From contig JANQFX010000106.1 in assembly GCA_028277725.1 (NCBI GenBank), forward strand, positions 1 through 64,000: a stretch of 64,000 bases of DNA, given 5' to 3'. Source of the stretch: Thiohalocapsa sp. GTDB taxonomy: Bacteria; Pseudomonadota; Gammaproteobacteria; Chromatiales; Chromatiaceae. The position numbers and the translations under genes are program-made. Below are positions 55,169 to 64,000 of the stretch, piece after piece. Under the pieces are notes generated by a model. The model saw nothing but the letters and a program-made list of their open reading frames with translations, ran no database searches and was not told the origin of the DNA. Numbering within the stretch: the first letter of the stretch is position 1; each line of letters begins with the position of its first letter.

Positions 55169-56302
55169 GTGTCACTCCCATTCATCGACCGATGGCGTTC
55201 CTGGCGCGATGCCATGCTCGCGAGCCCGGCGTTCCAGCGCTGGGCGGCGGATTTCCCGCTCACCCGCCCCGTGGCGGCGCGTCGCGCCCGTGGGCTCTTC
55301 GATGTCACCGCCGGCTTCGTCTATTCGCAGATCCTCTTCGCCTGCGTCGAGCTGTCGTTGTTCGACAAGCTGGCGGAGCGCGCGCGCACCGCCTCCGACC
55401 TCGCGCCCGAGATGGACATGGACTTGGTCGCAGCCGACCGGCTCCTGCGGGCGGCGGTCGCCATCGACCTTCTGGAGCGGCGCGGTGTCAATGCCAAGGG
55501 CGAGGTCCGCTATGGCCTCGGCAAGCTCGGCGTCGCCATGCCGGGTAACCCCGGCATCGCCGCCATGGTGCGCCACCACCGCATGCTCTACCACGACCTC
55601 GACGACCCGCTCGCGCTGTTCCGCGGCGAGTTGGCGGAGACCGAGCTTGGCCGCTACTGGTCCTACGCGGGGTCCGAACGGCCCGCGGCCGATGGCGACG
55701 ATCGGGTCGCCGAGTACAGCACCCTCATGTCGGCCTCCAGCGGCTTCGTCGCCGAGGATACCCTGGATGCCTATTCGCTCAAGGACCATCGCTGCCTGAT
55801 GGATGTCGGCGGCGGCGAGGGGCGCTTTCTGATCCACGCTGGACAGCGCTGGCCGCACCTTCAGTTGATGCTGTTCGACCTGCCCGCGGTGGTCGCGCGG
55901 GCGGAGAAGAACTTCCTAGAGGCCGGCATGGCCGAGCGTGCGCGCATGGTCGGCGGCGATATCAAGGCCGACGGCCTGCCCGAGGGTGCCGACATTATCT
56001 CGCTGGTGCGGGTCATCCTCGATCACAACGACGATGGCGCGCTCGCCATTCTGCGTGCCGCCCGCCAGGCACTGCCGCCCGGCGGCACCCTGCTCATCAC
56101 CGAGCCGATGTCCGAGACGCCCGGCGTCGAGCCCGTCGGCGATGCCTACTTCGGCCTGTACCTGCTGGCCATGGGCAGTGGTCGCACCCGTCCGCCGCGC
56201 GAGCACCGGACCATGCTCGAGACCGCGGGATTCGGCGACATCCGCCTGGTGCGCACCCGCCGGCCGCTGCAGACGCGGGTGGTCGTCGCGAAGGCGGTTT
56301 AG
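55169..56302 (+). CDS. crtF: Carotenoid O-methyltransferase CrtF (demethylspheroidene/hydroxyneurosporene type)
   Basis: This is about 377 residues, a SAM-dependent O-methyltransferase of the plant-COMT-like family. The N-terminal part (ARGLFDVTAGFVYSQILFAC) is the dimerisation/substrate domain. The SAM site is CLMDVGGGEGRFLIHAGQRW. ISLVRVILDHNDDGALAILR and LLITEPMSETPGVEP are the later motifs. It methylates the C-1 hydroxyl of carotenoids such as hydroxy-spirilloxanthin precursors. GTG 55169 is the likely start; TTG 55121 is possible. It lies between crtE and bchC, as in known photosynthesis clusters. Confidence 0.9.
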   Translation: MSLPFIDRWRSWRDAMLASPAFQRWAADFPLTRPVAARRARGLFDVTAGFVYSQILFACVELSLFDKLAERARTASDLAPEMDMDLVAADRLLRAAVAIDLLERRGVNAKGEVRYGLGKLGVAMPGNPGIAAMVRHHRMLYHDLDDPLALFRGELAETELGRYWSYAGSERPAADGDDRVAEYSTLMSASSGFVAEDTLDAYSLKDHRCLMDVGGGEGRFLIHAGQRWPHLQLMLFDLPAVVARAEKNFLEAGMAERARMVGGDIKADGLPEGADIISLVRVILDHNDDGALAILRAARQALPPGGTLLITEPMSETPGVEPVGDAYFGLYLLAMGSGRTRPPREHRTMLETAGFGDIRLVRTRRPLQTRVVVAKAV

Positions 56303-56351
56303 CCCTGCACAGCGCTCTCGTTAGGGTCCGAGTTGACCCGTGTCTGTTGAG

Positions 56352-56395
56352 TGTAAATTTGTATTGACATCGCCGTTGGTCAAGCTAGACTGACA
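56352..56395 (+). promoter_or_regulatory. bchC promoter with tandem PpsR/CrtJ-type operators
   Basis: Box 1 is TGT-AAATTTGTATTG-ACA (56352-56369). Eight bp later box 2 is GGT-N12-ACA (56378-56395, one mismatch). A sigma-70-like promoter, TTGACA (56364-56369), 16 nt, TAGACT (56386-56391), has its -35 inside box 1 and its -10 inside box 2. Two CrtJ palindromes 8 bp apart over -35 and -10 are the known bchC arrangement in Rhodobacter capsulatus. The start codon of bchC is about 80 nt downstream. Confidence 0.8.
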
Positions 56396-56474
56396 CTAAG
56401 TTGGCCGGGGCGTTGCTCCGGCGCTCCGCAGTTTCAAGGCTGATCCACCCAGACGCTGCCCTGTCCTCGAACTC

Positions 56475-57458
56475 GTGACCCGCACCGACTCAACCACTGC
56501 CCGGACCGCGACTTCCCTCGTCGCCAAGGCCGTCGTGCTGCAGGAGCCGCGCCGCCTTTCGGTGCGCGAGCTCGCGCTGACAGCGCCGACTGCGGCCGAC
56601 TGCGTAGTGGATATCGACTTCAGCGGCATCAGCACGGGTACCGAGCGTTTGCTCTGGAGCGGTCGCATGCCGCCGTTCCCCGGCATGGGTTACCCGCTGG
56701 TGCCGGGCTACGAGTCCGTCGGGCGCGTAATCGAAGCGGGTGCTGAGAGCGGCCTCACGGTAGGCGACTGGGTCTTCGTCCCCGGTGCGCGTTGCTACGG
56801 TGAGGTCCACGGACTGTTCGGCGGTGCCGCGTCGCGCGTCGTTGTGCCGGGCCCTCGGCTATTGCCGGTGCCGGATGGGTTGGCCGAGCAGGGCGTGCTG
56901 CTGGCGCTGGCCGCCACGGCGCAGCATGCCGTCGCAGGCGGCGCAAGGGCGCCGGAGCTGATCATTGGCCACGGCGTGCTCGGCCGCTTGCTGGCACGCA
57001 TCGTCATCGCCGGTGGCGGGCAGCCGCCGGTGGTCTGGGAGACCAACCCGCAGCGCGCCGACGGCGCCATGGGTTACGACGTCATCGCCCCGGACCAGGA
57101 CGAGCGCCGCGACTACAACGTGATTTTGGATGCGAGCGGCGACTCGTCGCTGCTCGACAGCCTCATCGGGCGCCTCGCCCGCGGCGGTGAGATCGTCCTC
57201 GCCGGCTTCTACGAGGAGCCCATCAGTTTCGACTTTCCGCCCGCTTTCATGCGCGAGCTGCACCTGCGCGTCGCGGCGGAGTTCAAAGAGCCGGACATGC
57301 TCGCCGTGCGTGATGCCCTGGCCGATGGGCGCCTGTCCTTCGACGGCCTCATCACCCACCGCAGTCCGGCCACCGACGCCGCCGAGGCGTACGAGGTGGC
57401 CTTCAATGATCCGGCTTGCCTGAAAATGATTCTCGATTGGAGGGGTGCGAATGGGTAA
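56475..57458 (+). CDS. bchC: Bacteriochlorophyllide a dehydrogenase BchC
   Basis: This 327-residue medium-chain dehydrogenase-like enzyme oxidises the 3-hydroxyethyl group in the last steps of bacteriochlorophyllide a formation. Landmarks are IDFSGISTGTERLLWSGRMP, PGMGYPLVPGYESVGRVIEA, LIIGHGVLGRLLARIV (nucleotide-binding glycine pattern GHGVLGR) and GEIVLAGFYEEPISFDFPP. The start is GTG 56475. The stop overlaps the bchX start by 8 nt, which couples the two. Confidence 0.94.
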   Translation: MTRTDSTTARTATSLVAKAVVLQEPRRLSVRELALTAPTAADCVVDIDFSGISTGTERLLWSGRMPPFPGMGYPLVPGYESVGRVIEAGAESGLTVGDWVFVPGARCYGEVHGLFGGAASRVVVPGPRLLPVPDGLAEQGVLLALAATAQHAVAGGARAPELIIGHGVLGRLLARIVIAGGGQPPVVWETNPQRADGAMGYDVIAPDQDERRDYNVILDASGDSSLLDSLIGRLARGGEIVLAGFYEEPISFDFPPAFMRELHLRVAAEFKEPDMLAVRDALADGRLSFDGLITHRSPATDAAEAYEVAFNDPACLKMILDWRGANG

Positions 57459-58443
57459 CTCAGCGGCCAATACCGCCGTCAACGTCGGACTGCCGGAGCA
57501 ACCGGCGGCGATGTTCGATGCTGCCCAGACTGCGGGCAAGCACACGCAGATCATCGCGATCTACGGCAAGGGCGGGATTGGCAAGAGTTTCACGCTCGCG
57601 AACCTGAGCTACATGATGGCGCAGCAGGGTAAGAAGGTGCTGCTCATCGGCTGCGACCCGAAGTCCGACACCACCACGTTGCTCTTCGGCGGCAAGGCCT
57701 GCCCGACCATCATCGAGACCAGCGCCAAGAAGAAGGCCGCCGGCGACGCCGTCACCATCGGCGACGTCTGCTTCAAGCGCGACGGCGTCTTCGCCATGGA
57801 ACTCGGCGGACCCGAGGTCGGCCGCGGTTGCGGCGGGCGCGGCATCATCCATGGCTTCGAGTTGCTGGAGAGCCTCGGCTTCCACGAGTGGGACTTCGAT
57901 TACGTCCTGCTCGACTTCCTCGGTGACGTGGTCTGCGGCGGCTTCGGTCTGCCCATTGCCCGCGACATGTGCCAGAAAGTCATCGTTGTCGGTTCCAACG
58001 ACCTCCAATCCCTGTACGTCGCCAACAACGTCTGCTCCGCCGTCGAGTACTTCCGCGGCCTGGGCGGCAACGTCGGCGTTGCCGGCATCGTCATCAACAA
58101 GGACGACGGCACCGGCGAGGCCCAAGCCTGGGCCGAGCAGGCCGGCGTGCCCGTGCTCGCGGCCATCCCGGCCAACGAGGATATCCGCCGCAAGAGCGCT
58201 GCCTATCAGATCGTCGGCATGCCCGGTGGCGAGTGGGCGCCCTTGTTCGAGGCGCTTGGCACCAACGTCGCCGAGGCCCCGCCGATGCGACCGAAGCCCC
58301 TGTCTGCGGACGCCCTGCTGAACCTCTTCTCCAGCGATGAGGTGGGCCGCGACGTGGTGCTGGAGCCGGCCACGGTCGAAGATATGTGCGGCAAGTCGAG
58401 CCTCGACAAGCCGTCCCTCGAAGTCATCTACGACGACGTCTGA
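57451..58443 (+). CDS. bchX: Chlorophyllide a oxidoreductase iron protein BchX
   Basis: This 330-residue NifH-like ATPase delivers electrons to BchYZ. The P-loop is IYGKGGIGKSFTLANL (about residues 36-46). The two cysteines bridging the [4Fe-4S] cluster of the dimer are in GGPEVGRGCGGRG (C127 region) and GDVVCGGFGLP. IGCDPKSDTTTLL is the switch region. The BchXYZ complex reduces ring B, the step that converts chlorin to bacteriochlorin. ATG 57451 is supported by GGAGGGG 6 nt upstream. Confidence 0.96.
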   Translation: MGNSAANTAVNVGLPEQPAAMFDAAQTAGKHTQIIAIYGKGGIGKSFTLANLSYMMAQQGKKVLLIGCDPKSDTTTLLFGGKACPTIIETSAKKKAAGDAVTIGDVCFKRDGVFAMELGGPEVGRGCGGRGIIHGFELLESLGFHEWDFDYVLLDFLGDVVCGGFGLPIARDMCQKVIVVGSNDLQSLYVANNVCSAVEYFRGLGGNVGVAGIVINKDDGTGEAQAWAEQAGVPVLAAIPANEDIRRKSAAYQIVGMPGGEWAPLFEALGTNVAEAPPMRPKPLSADALLNLFSSDEVGRDVVLEPATVEDMCGKSSLDKPSLEVIYDDV

Positions 58444-58457
58444 GCGGGCAGCGATCG

Positions 58458-60056
58458 ATGCAGGCCAAGGTCCTCTACATGTCCCCCGGCGATGAGCGCC
58501 CCGATCGGGTCGGCGACGAGCCGGTTGCCGCCGCGCGGTCCGCGCGGGCATCGGATTCCGCCGACGTTGCGCCACCCGCCGGAGACGGCGTCGGTTGCCA
58601 CGCCGGTGCCAACGAGTTACGCCGAGCCGCGGAAGCCGCGGGTCAGAGCGAGTTGCTGCAACGCCTTGCCACCGACTATCCCACCGGACCCCATGATCAG
58701 CCCCAGAGCATGTGTCCGGCCTTCGGGTCGCTCCGCGTCGGACTGCGCATGCGTCGCACCGCCACCGTGCTCTGCGGCTCGGCGTGCTGTGTTTATGGGC
58801 TCACCTTTACGAGCCACTTCTACGGCGCCAAGCGCTCCGTGGGCTATGTGCCCTTCGACTCCGAGACGCTGGTCACCGGCAAGCTCTTCGAGGACGTGCG
58901 CGAGGCCGTGCACCAGCTTGCCGATCCTGCCAAATACGACGCAGTCGTCGTGACCAACCTCTGTGTCCCGACGGCCTCCGGTGTCCCGCTGCGCTTGCTG
59001 CCGAAGTCCATCGACGGCGTACGCATCATCGGCATCGATGTGCCCGGCTTCGGCGTGCCGACGCATGCGGAGGCCAAGGATGTGCTCGCAGGCGCCATGC
59101 TCAAGTATGCCCGCGGTGAGGCGGAGCAGGGTCCGGTGGCGGCCCCGCGTCAGGGTCGTAGTGATAAGCCGACCGTGACGCTGCTCGGCGAAATGTTCCC
59201 GGCCGACCCGGTCGGTGTCGGTATGATGCTGGAGCCCCTGGGGCTCGCCGCCGGCCCGGTCGTGCCGACCCGTGAATGGCGTGAGTTGTACGCTGCGCTT
59301 GATTGCGCCGCCGTCGCCGCCATTCACCCCTATTACACGTCCTCGATCCGTGAGTTCCAGGAGGCCGGTCGCCGCATCGTCGGCTCCGCGCCGGTCGGTC
59401 ACGACGGCACCGCGGCCTGGCTGGACGCCATCGGCGAGGCCTGCAACGTGCCGGCCGCCAGGGTGGCGGCCGCGAAGAACGCCTTCCTGCCGGCCATCAG
59501 CGGTGCGCTGTCTCAGGCGCCCGTCGACGGCACCATCACCGTCTCCGGCTACGAGGGTTCCGAACTCCTCGTCGCACGCCTGCTCATCGAGTCCGGCGCC
59601 CGTGTGCCCTACGTCGGCACTGCCGCCCCCAGAACCCCTTGGTCCAAGCCGGACCTGGAGTGGCTGGAGGCCCGCGGCACCACGGTGCAATTCCGTGCCG
59701 CGCTGGAGCAGGACAAGGCCGCCGTCGATGCCGTCAAGCCGGATCTGGCCATCGGCACGACCCCGGTGGTGCAACACGCCAAGCAGCAGCGCATCCCCGC
59801 GCTCTACTTCACCAACCTGATTTCTGCGCGCCCGCTGATGGGCCCGGCCGGTGCCGGCTCCCTGGCCCAGGTGGTCAACGCCGCGCTGGCCAGCCGCGAA
59901 CGCTTCGACCGCATGAACGCCTTCTTCGAGGGCGTCGGCGACGGCGATAGCGCTGGTATCTGGGATCGCATGCCCGAGCCGCGTGTGGCGCAGAAGGGCG
60001 CCAAGGGGAGTGTCGGTACGGGTACGTCCGGCAAGTCGGGCGGAGGTCGCGGCTGA
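58458..60056 (+). CDS. bchY: Chlorophyllide a oxidoreductase subunit BchY
   Basis: This 532-residue NifD/NifK-like subunit has candidate cluster cysteines in [21 protein letters not shown] and [12 protein letters not shown]. The conserved [20 protein letters not shown] lies in the first half and [20 protein letters not shown] near the end. Residues 10-45 form a variable, low-complexity N-terminal extension, and the C-terminus ends in a Gly/Ser/Lys-rich tail. With BchZ it binds the substrate and a [4Fe-4S] cluster. It lies 14 nt after bchX and its stop overlaps the bchZ ATG (TGATG). Confidence 0.95.
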   Translation: MQAKVLYMSPGDERPDRVGDEPVAAARSARASDSADVAPPAGDGVGCHAGANELRRAAEAAGQSELLQRLATDYPTGPHDQPQSMCPAFGSLRVGLRMRRTATVLCGSACCVYGLTFTSHFYGAKRSVGYVPFDSETLVTGKLFEDVREAVHQLADPAKYDAVVVTNLCVPTASGVPLRLLPKSIDGVRIIGIDVPGFGVPTHAEAKDVLAGAMLKYARGEAEQGPVAAPRQGRSDKPTVTLLGEMFPADPVGVGMMLEPLGLAAGPVVPTREWRELYAALDCAAVAAIHPYYTSSIREFQEAGRRIVGSAPVGHDGTAAWLDAIGEACNVPAARVAAAKNAFLPAISGALSQAPVDGTITVSGYEGSELLVARLLIESGARVPYVGTAAPRTPWSKPDLEWLEARGTTVQFRAALEQDKAAVDAVKPDLAIGTTPVVQHAKQQRIPALYFTNLISARPLMGPAGAGSLAQVVNAALASRERFDRMNAFFEGVGDGDSAGIWDRMPEPRVAQKGAKGSVGTGTSGKSGGGRG

Positions 60057-61522
60057 TGCTGATCCAAGACCTCGATCGTGCCGGCGGCTACTGGGGCTCC
60101 GTGTATGTCTTCACTGCGGTGAAGGGCATGCAGGTCATCATCGACGGCCCCGTGGGTTGCGAGAACCTGCCTGTGACGGCGGTGCTGCACTACACCGATG
60201 CGCTGCCGCCGCATGAGCTGCCGGTGGTGGTTACGGGCCTCGGCGAGCAGGAACTGGGTCAGGACGGTACCGAGGGCGCCATGCGCCGCGCCTTCGCGAC
60301 ACTCGACGAGACCAAGCCCGCCGTGGTGGTGACCGGCTCGATTGCCGAGATGATCGGCGGCGGTGTGACACCTTCGGGCACCACGATCCAGCGCTTCCTG
60401 CCGCGCACCATCGACGAGGATCAGTGGCAGAGCGCCGACCGCGCCATGGTCTGGCTCTGGCAGCAGTACGGTACCAAAAAGGGCCGTGCACCCAAGCCGC
60501 GCGCCCGCAAAGAAGGCGAGAAGCCGCGGGTCAATCTCATCGGCCCGATCTACGGCATGTTCAACACCTGGTCGGATCTCGCCGAGGTCCGCCGGCTGGT
60601 CGAAGGCATCGGTGCCGAGGTCAACATGACCTTCCCGCTCGGGACGCACCTCGACGACATCCCGCGCCTGGTGGATGCGGACGTCAACATCTGTATGTAC
60701 CGCGAGTTCGGCCGCAAGCTCTGCGAGGCGCTGGACAAGCCCTATCTGCAGGCCCCTATCGGCCTGCACAGCACGACCAAATTCCTGCGCGCCTTGGGGG
60801 AACTGCTGGGTCTCGATCCCGAGCCGTTCATCGAGCGCGAGAAGCACACCACGATCAAGCCGATCTGGGACCTCTGGCGCTCGGTCACGCAGGACTTCTT
60901 CGGCACCGCGAGCTTCGGCATCGCCGCCACCGACACCTATGCCCGCGGCGTGCGGCACTTCCTCGAGGACGAACTCGGGTTGCCCTGCAACTTTGCCTTC
61001 GCGCGCCGACCCGGCCACAAGCCGGACAACGACGCGGTGCGTGCGGCCATCCACGACAACACGCCGCTGATTCTCTTCGGCGGCTACAACGAACGCATGT
61101 ACCTCGCTGAGATCGGCGGGCGCGCGGCCTACATTCCAGCCTCCCTGCCCGGGACCATCATCCGCCGTCACACGGGTACGCCGTTCATGGGCTATGCGGG
61201 CGCGACCTACCTCATCCAGGAGGTCTGCAACGCCCTGTTCGATGCCCTGTTCAACATCCTGCCCCTCGGCACCGAGCTGGACCAGGTGGATGCGACCCCG
61301 TCGCGTCTCGCGGCAGAGAACCGTCAGCTGCCCTGGGACGCCGAGGCCAAGCTGCATCTTGATCAGCTACTCGAATCCTATCCGGTGCTGACGCGGATCA
61401 GCGCGGCCAAGCGGCTGCGCGATGCGGCCGAACAGGCCGCCCGCGACGCCGGCGAGGAGCAGGTGACGATTGCGCGTGTCCGTCAAGCACGTGACGCGCA
61501 GAGCGGAGGTCGTGCCGCATGA
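60056..61522 (+). CDS. bchZ: Chlorophyllide a oxidoreductase subunit BchZ
   Basis: This 488-residue NifK-like subunit opens [20 protein letters not shown]. The cluster cysteine lies in [20 protein letters not shown]. Other conserved segments are [38 protein letters not shown] and [20 protein letters not shown]. The C-terminal tail is Ala/Arg-rich. It pairs with BchY in a heterotetramer. Its 3' end overlaps an ATG of a 70-codon frame leading towards pufB. Confidence 0.95.
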   Translation: MLIQDLDRAGGYWGSVYVFTAVKGMQVIIDGPVGCENLPVTAVLHYTDALPPHELPVVVTGLGEQELGQDGTEGAMRRAFATLDETKPAVVVTGSIAEMIGGGVTPSGTTIQRFLPRTIDEDQWQSADRAMVWLWQQYGTKKGRAPKPRARKEGEKPRVNLIGPIYGMFNTWSDLAEVRRLVEGIGAEVNMTFPLGTHLDDIPRLVDADVNICMYREFGRKLCEALDKPYLQAPIGLHSTTKFLRALGELLGLDPEPFIEREKHTTIKPIWDLWRSVTQDFFGTASFGIAATDTYARGVRHFLEDELGLPCNFAFARRPGHKPDNDAVRAAIHDNTPLILFGGYNERMYLAEIGGRAAYIPASLPGTIIRRHTGTPFMGYAGATYLIQEVCNALFDALFNILPLGTELDQVDATPSRLAAENRQLPWDAEAKLHLDQLLESYPVLTRISAAKRLRDAAEQAARDAGEEQVTIARVRQARDAQSGGRAA

Positions 61523-61731
61523 CGATTCGCATCCCCAATCGGATACGCATCGCCGCGGCTCGGCACCGTGAATCCCGGCCACAGGGTGCGGATGCGTCGC
61601 GGCGCACCCTGCGAGCCGATCCTTCGCCAGGCCAGTCCGTCTCGCGGTGCGGGGCGGTCCCAGCGTCCGGGATCTCAACGGATCGCGGCGACCCGCAGCG
61701 CACACGCGCCGCCGGCCTGACGGCCCTTTGA
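61519..61731 (+). CDS. Doubtful 70-codon frame between bchZ and pufB
   Basis: The frame begins [20 protein letters not shown] at an ATGA overlap with the bchZ stop, so ribosomes could re-initiate here. The product would be Arg-rich with no transmembrane segment. It does not resemble PufQ, which is found at this position in Rhodobacter. It may be noncoding leader for pufB. Confidence 0.2.
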   Translation: MTIRIPNRIRIAAARHRESRPQGADASRRTLRADPSPGQSVSRCGAVPASGISTDRGDPQRTRAAGLTAL

Positions 61732-61752
61732 ACCTCACTGGAGGGTTATCCC

Positions 61753-61896
61753 ATGGCAGACGACAAGAGCATGAGCGGACTTTCGGAAGAAGAGGCCCAA
61801 GAGTTTCACGGCATCTTCACGCAGAGCATGGCCGGTTTCGTCGGTGTTGCGGTGTTTGCGCACCTGCTGGCCTGGCTGTGGCGCCCCTGGCTGTAA
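61753..61896 (+). CDS. pufB: Light-harvesting 1 beta polypeptide PufB
   Basis: This 47-residue LH1 beta chain reads [20 protein letters not shown] at the N-terminus, has one membrane helix, and ends WLWRPWL. The bacteriochlorophyll ligand His lies in [11 protein letters not shown]; a second conserved His is in QEFHGIF. GGAGGG lies 7 nt before the ATG. It pairs with PufA to form the ring around the reaction centre. The product ends exactly at the Leu of RPWL, as in Thermochromatium tepidum. Confidence 0.96.
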   Translation: MADDKSMSGLSEEEAQEFHGIFTQSMAGFVGVAVFAHLLAWLWRPWL

Positions 61897-61975
61897 TCGC
61901 CGGTTGAATACGGTCTCGCACGGCCCCGCGCTTTGCACGTCTGCGCACCGATTCGCCACAAAGTCACCTTAATGG

Positions 61976-62055
61976 GCGTCGCCAGCAAGTACTTCGGTCA
62001 TAGCCGAGGCCATTGATCACTGTCTCGGTCGCCAACGGCCACTCCGCGGCGACGC
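61976..62055 (+). promoter_or_regulatory. Large intercistronic hairpin between pufB and pufA
   Basis: GCGTCGCC (61976-61983) and GGCGACGC (62048-62055) are perfect inverted repeats closing an 80-nt structure. Inside, GCCGAG (62003-62008) pairs with CTCGGT (62024-62029). It sits in an unusually long 193-nt spacer. It may set mRNA stability or the relative amounts of LH1 and reaction-centre proteins. Confidence 0.5.
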
Positions 62056-62089
62056 AACCTGCACAATACCTCTCAAGTGGAGAGCAAAT

Positions 62090-62284
62090 ATGAACGCAAG
62101 TCTTTACAAGATCTGGCTGCTCATTGACCCGAGGCTGGCCCTTTTCGGTCTGGCTGGTTTCCTGGCCGTGCTCGCGCTCGGTATCCACTTCATCCTGCTC
62201 AGCACCGTCGACTTCAACTGGCTCGAAGATGGTATCCCGGCAGTGGAAGTTGCGGCACCGGCCGCCGTGCCGCAGCAGATGTAG
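62090..62284 (+). CDS. pufA: Light-harvesting 1 alpha polypeptide PufA
   Basis: This 64-residue LH1 alpha chain begins [20 protein letters not shown]. The helix carries H33 ([11 protein letters not shown]), the axial ligand of bacteriochlorophyll, followed by [14 protein letters not shown]33 to W44 is 11 residues, as in Rhodobacter, and not the 10 of the red-shifted T. tepidum chain. W44, D47 and I49 align with residues that bind Ca2+ in T. tepidum. GGAG precedes the ATG. It lies 193 nt after pufB. Confidence 0.96.
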   Translation: MNASLYKIWLLIDPRLALFGLAGFLAVLALGIHFILLSTVDFNWLEDGIPAVEVAAPAAVPQQM

Positions 62285-62390
62285 GGGCCTGACCAGTTGA
62301 CGAAGCGCGCGGCAGAGGCCGCGTGGTGTCGTCCATCTCGCGACGTGGGTGCTGCTCCCTCGGAGCGGCATCCAAGCAGAGGAATTCCTA

Positions 62391-63218
62391 ATGGCCATGC
62401 TGAGTTTTGAGAAAAAATACCGCGTTCGCGGCGGTACCTTAGTGGGAGGAGACCTGTTTGACTTCTGGGTGGGGCCGTTCTACGTCGGCTTCTTCGGGGT
62501 CACCTCGGTCTTTTTCGCCACCTTGGGTACGCTGCTCATCGTCTGGGGGGCCGTCATGGGGCCAACCCAGAACATCTGGCGCATCAACATTGCGCCGCCT
62601 GACCTGAGCTACGGGCTGAATATGGCGCCCCTGGCCGAGGGTGGGCTCTGGCAGATCATCACCATCTGCGCCATCGGCGCCTTCGTCTCTTGGGCGCTGC
62701 GCCAGGTGGAGATCTCCCGCAAGCTGGGCATTGGGCTGCACGTGCCCTTCGCGTTCAGCTTCGCGATTTTGGCCTATGTGACGCTGGTCGTGATTCGTCC
62801 GGTCCTGATGGGTGCGTGGGGCCACGGCTTCCCGTACGGCATCTTCAGTCACCTCGACTGGGTGTCGAACGTGGGCTATCAGTACCTGCACTTCCACTAC
62901 AACCCAGCCCACATGCTGGCGATCACGTTCTTCTTTACGAACGCGCTCGCGTTGGCACTGCACGGTTCGCTCATCCTCTCGATGGTGAACCCGCATGAGG
63001 AGGGCGACACGATCAAGCTGTCCGAGCACGAGAACACCTTCTTCCGTGACCTCGTCGGCTATTCGATCGGCGCGCTCGCCATCCATCGTCTGGGCCTGTT
63101 CCTCGCCATCAACGCTGCCTTCTGGAGCGCGGTCTGCATCGTGCTGAGTGGCCCGTTCTGGACCAAGGGCTGGCCGGAGTGGTGGAACTGGTGGCTGCAA
63201 ATCCCCTTGTGGTCATAA
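62391..63218 (+). CDS. pufL: Photosynthetic reaction centre L subunit PufL
   Basis: This 275-residue membrane protein has five transmembrane helices. It starts [20 protein letters not shown] after an AGAGGAATT site. Pigment and iron ligands are visible: His in [10 protein letters not shown] (accessory BChl), His in [10 protein letters not shown] (special pair), His in YNPAHMLAI and His in [17 protein letters not shown] (non-haem iron). With PufM it performs the primary charge separation and reduces quinone. It lies 106 nt after pufA and 12 nt before pufM. Confidence 0.97.
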   Translation: MAMLSFEKKYRVRGGTLVGGDLFDFWVGPFYVGFFGVTSVFFATLGTLLIVWGAVMGPTQNIWRINIAPPDLSYGLNMAPLAEGGLWQIITICAIGAFVSWALRQVEISRKLGIGLHVPFAFSFAILAYVTLVVIRPVLMGAWGHGFPYGIFSHLDWVSNVGYQYLHFHYNPAHMLAITFFFTNALALALHGSLILSMVNPHEEGDTIKLSEHENTFFRDLVGYSIGALAIHRLGLFLAINAAFWSAVCIVLSGPFWTKGWPEWWNWWLQIPLWS

Positions 63219-63230
63219 GAGGACACCGAC

Positions 63231-64000
63231 ATGGCCGAATATCAGAACATCTTCAACAAAGTCCAGATACGCGAGCCTGGTTACCCCGGCGTCGCGTTGC
63301 CCAAGGGCGATCTGCCCCGTCTTGGTAAGCCGATCTTCAGTTACTGGCTGGGTAAGATCGGCGACGCTCAGGTCGGCCCGATCTACCTCGGCTTCGCTGG
63401 TACCGCATCGTTGGTCTGTGGCTTCATCGCCATCGAGATCATCGGCTTCAACATGGCCGCACAGGTCAACTGGAGCCCCATGGAGTTCCTGCAGAACTTC
63501 TTCTGGCTGGCGCTCGAGCCGCCTCCGCCCTCCTATGGGCTCAGCTTCCCGCCGCTCGGCGACGGGGGTTGGTGGCTGATCGCGGGCTTCTTTCTGACCG
63601 CCTCGATTCTGTTGTGGTGGCTGCGGACTTACCAGCGCGCAATAGCGCTCGGGACCGGCACGCACGTCGCTTGGGCATTTGCGGCCGCGATCTTCTTCTA
63701 CCTGACGCTCGGTTTCATTCGGCCGATTCTGATGGGTAGCTGGGGTGAGGCGGTGCCGTTCGGTATCTTCCCGCACCTGGATTGGACCGCGGCGATCTCC
63801 ATCCGCTACGGCAACTTCTACTACAACCCGTTCCACGCGCTCTCCATCGCGTTCCTGTACGGCTCCGCAGTGTTGTTCGCCATGCATGGCGGCACGATCC
63901 TGGCGGTGTCCCGCTACGGCGGTGACCGTGAGATCGACCAGATCACCGATCGCGGCACCGCATCCGAGCGTGCGATGCTCCTGTGGCGCTGGACCATGGG
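63231..64000 (+). CDS. pufM: Photosynthetic reaction centre M subunit PufM (truncated by window edge)
   Basis: The first 256 residues are visible, starting [20 protein letters not shown]; the C-terminal helix lies outside. The special-pair His is in [12 protein letters not shown], further His residues in [12 protein letters not shown] and [20 protein letters not shown] fit a pigment site and an iron ligand, and [12 protein letters not shown] is the last conserved stretch before the edge. AAGAGGA precedes the ATG. pufC may follow but is outside the window. Confidence 0.96.
   Translation, partial: MAEYQNIFNKVQIREPGYPGVALPKGDLPRLGKPIFSYWLGKIGDAQVGPIYLGFAGTASLVCGFIAIEIIGFNMAAQVNWSPMEFLQNFFWLALEPPPPSYGLSFPPLGDGGWWLIAGFFLTASILLWWLRTYQRAIALGTGTHVAWAFAAAIFFYLTLGFIRPILMGSWGEAVPFGIFPHLDWTAAISIRYGNFYYNPFHALSIAFLYGSAVLFAMHGGTILAVSRYGGDREIDQITDRGTASERAMLLWRWTM

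Noticed and set aside
61519-61731. pufQ between bchZ and pufB
   Set aside because: The frame is Arg-rich with no transmembrane segment, unlike PufQ; listed only as a doubtful frame.
1-64000. A large undescribed defence, biosynthetic or mobile system
   Set aside because: Nearly all of the window is accounted for by recognisable metabolic, regulatory and photosynthesis genes; the novelty seen is at the level of repeats, promoters and individual proteins.

Overview
The window is GC-rich chromosomal DNA of an anoxygenic phototroph, most probably a purple sulfur bacterium (Gammaproteobacteria, Chromatiales). The main evidence is the right end (about 54,100-64,000), which carries the photosynthesis superoperon order crtE-crtF-bchC-bchX-bchY-bchZ-pufB-pufA-pufL-pufM. 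pufM runs off the edge. The housekeeping gene orders (pcnB-folK-panB-panC-panD, znuACB-zur, prkA-yeaH-spoVR) are gammaproteobacterial. The genus cannot be fixed from the sequence alone.

Layout, left to right. 1-374: truncated REP-associated tyrosine transposase. 604-5235 (minus): zinc operon znuA-znuC-znuB-zur-zrgA-like-ABC ATPase, apparently without a permease for the last pair. 5551-9809: RND efflux adaptor and pump. 10142-11666: divergent iron-storage locus, bfd against two translationally coupled bacterioferritins. The ferroxidase site and the haem ligand are split between the two bacterioferritins. 11840-15140: galE and two glycosyltransferases, coupled by ATGA overlaps. 15202-17425: moaE, a small membrane protein and an APC permease. 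17679-22898: prkA-yeaH-spoVR stress operon behind a good sigma-54 promoter. 23073-26313: YcbB-type L,D-transpeptidase and a lipoprotein. 26363-28560 (minus): argD-argF. 28915-30472: convergent retropepsin-like protease and mtfA. 30807-34408: acetolactate-synthase-like enzyme with a four-cysteine insert, hemerythrin-like protein, small membrane protein, pterin carbinolamine dehydratase. 34435-39145 (minus): speE, a SqrR/BigR-like ArsR regulator, a response regulator and a hybrid kinase. 39412-43110: truC, a Bcp peroxiredoxin and an OmpR/EnvZ-type pair. 43464-44418: possible small proteins. 44662-46427: argG and tRNA-Glu(CTC). 46568-53967: pcnB-folK-panBCD and glgP. 54098-64000: photosynthesis genes.

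How the genes work together. CrtE supplies geranylgeranyl diphosphate for carotenoids and the bacteriochlorophyll tail. CrtF methylates carotenoids. BchXYZ (chlorophyllide oxidoreductase) and BchC make bacteriochlorophyllide a. PufBA (LH1) and PufLM (reaction centre) bind the pigments. Two promoters, before crtE and before bchC, carry TGTN12ACA PpsR/CrtJ-type operators overlapping a TTGACA -35 box, with a second half-site at the same 26-bp offset. The zinc and iron loci carry candidate Zur and Fur boxes.

No single large unknown system is evident. The most unusual items are a dispersed terminal-inverted-repeat element present in at least five places (twice supplying the stop codon of the gene before it), the split-function bacterioferritin pair, the shared PpsR operator architecture, the structured 193-nt spacer between pufB and pufA, and the cysteine-rich acetolactate-synthase-like enzyme.
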